From Actinomycetota bacterium (lineage in GTDB: Bacteria > Actinomycetota > Actinomycetes > Nanopelagicales > Nanopelagicaceae): DNA of 6,209 bases. The DNA lies in assembly GCA_947380835.1 (NCBI GenBank), contig CANCSL010000060.1, positions 1-6,209 of the forward strand, given 5' to 3'. The position numbers were made by a program, and so were the translations under genes. A model generated the notes under the pieces. It was not told the DNA's origin, did not search any database, and saw only the letters and a list, made by a program, of their open reading frames with translations. Shown here one piece after another: positions 5,958-6,209 of the stretch (position 1 is its first letter; every line of letters begins with the position of its first letter).

Positions 5958-6209
5958 TTATGCAGATACGGAATTTTGTTGTACAGGTACGACATTGGAC
6001 TTGGCAGAGGAAGTGCCAGAATCATTTGAAACAGAAGTGTGTGAAGGAGCGGCGCGGAGAAGTGCGATCTCGCCTTCAAAATCTTCGAGGGAGGAAAAGT
6101 TACGGTATACCGAGGCATAACGTAGGTAGGCGACCTCATCGAGTTCTCGGAGTGGCGCAAGAATTGCCATCCCGACCTCTTGGGCCTCTACTTCGGCTTG
6201 GCCATCGGA
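5958..6209 (-). CDS. nrdR: Transcriptional repressor NrdR, C-terminal part (N-terminus beyond window edge)
   Basis: The last 83 codons and stop are present; the gene runs out of the window to the right, so its start, N-terminal zinc ribbon and most of the ATP-cone are not seen. The visible part contains the NrdR hallmark LRELDEVAYLRYASVYRNFSSLEDFEGEI, the end of the ATP-cone domain and its C-terminal helix. NrdR senses ATP/dATP and represses ribonucleotide reductase genes by binding paired NrdR boxes; such boxes would lie upstream of this operon, outside the window. After the conserved domain there is a polar tail of about 30 residues rich in Ser, Val and Asn. The internal ATG at 6170 is not the start, because conserved family sequence (EVEAQEVG) continues before it. 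It lies 27 bp upstream of nrdJ in the same direction, the classical regulator-target pairing. Confidence 0.94.
   Translation of the reverse strand, partial: SDGQAEVEAQEVGMAILAPLRELDEVAYLRYASVYRNFSSLEDFEGEIALLRAAPSHTSVSNDSGTSSAKSNVVPVQQNSVSA

Noticed and set aside
1..6209. CRISPR arrays, insertion sequences, toxin-antitoxin or phage genes
   Set aside because: No regularly spaced repeats, transposase or integrase sequence, or terminal inverted repeats were seen on either strand.

Overview
The window reads as ordinary chromosomal backbone of a moderate-GC bacterium, most likely an actinomycete-type (Actinomycetota) genome. This is inferred from the nrdR-nrdJ pair encoding a cobalamin-dependent class II ribonucleotide reductase with a C-terminal Cys-rich tail, the RarA sequence style, and the absence of an encoded CCA on the tRNA gene. 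Base composition looks close to 50% GC, low for the phylum and compatible with the small-genome freshwater lineages (Nanopelagicales/acI type). That placement is a guess from style, not a search.

Layout, left to right. (1) A leftward pair, mscL (785-1171) followed 35 bp later by a NERD-domain protein with an N-terminal Cys motif (1-749, cut by the window edge). (2) A divergent, rightward rarA gene for the AAA+ replication-recombination ATPase (about 1336-2649). (3) A rightward single tRNA gene (2762-2834) with an intact acceptor stem, T arm and overall length but a very irregular anticodon arm, followed by a 13-bp perfect hairpin (2845-2876). (4) A short non-coding stretch (2877-3008) carrying what looks like a permuted partial copy of the tRNA's D and anticodon arms. 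(5) A leftward operon entering from the right edge: nrdR (C-terminal 83 codons) then nrdJ (3069-5930), ending at a long wobble-containing terminator (3009-3046).

Functional logic. NrdR is the ATP-cone repressor of ribonucleotide reductase genes and here lies directly upstream of, and probably in one transcript with, the reductase it is expected to control. RarA acts at stalled replication forks and MscL is an osmotic safety valve; neither has an evident functional tie to the NERD protein. rarA plus the tRNA converge on nrdRJ, and the gap between them holds two strong hairpins, one well suited to stopping leftward transcription only.

No new multi-gene system is evident. The part most worth a second look is 2762-2919: the tRNA gene lacks U33 and a clean anticodon stem, and pieces of it recur in changed order about 80-120 bp downstream.
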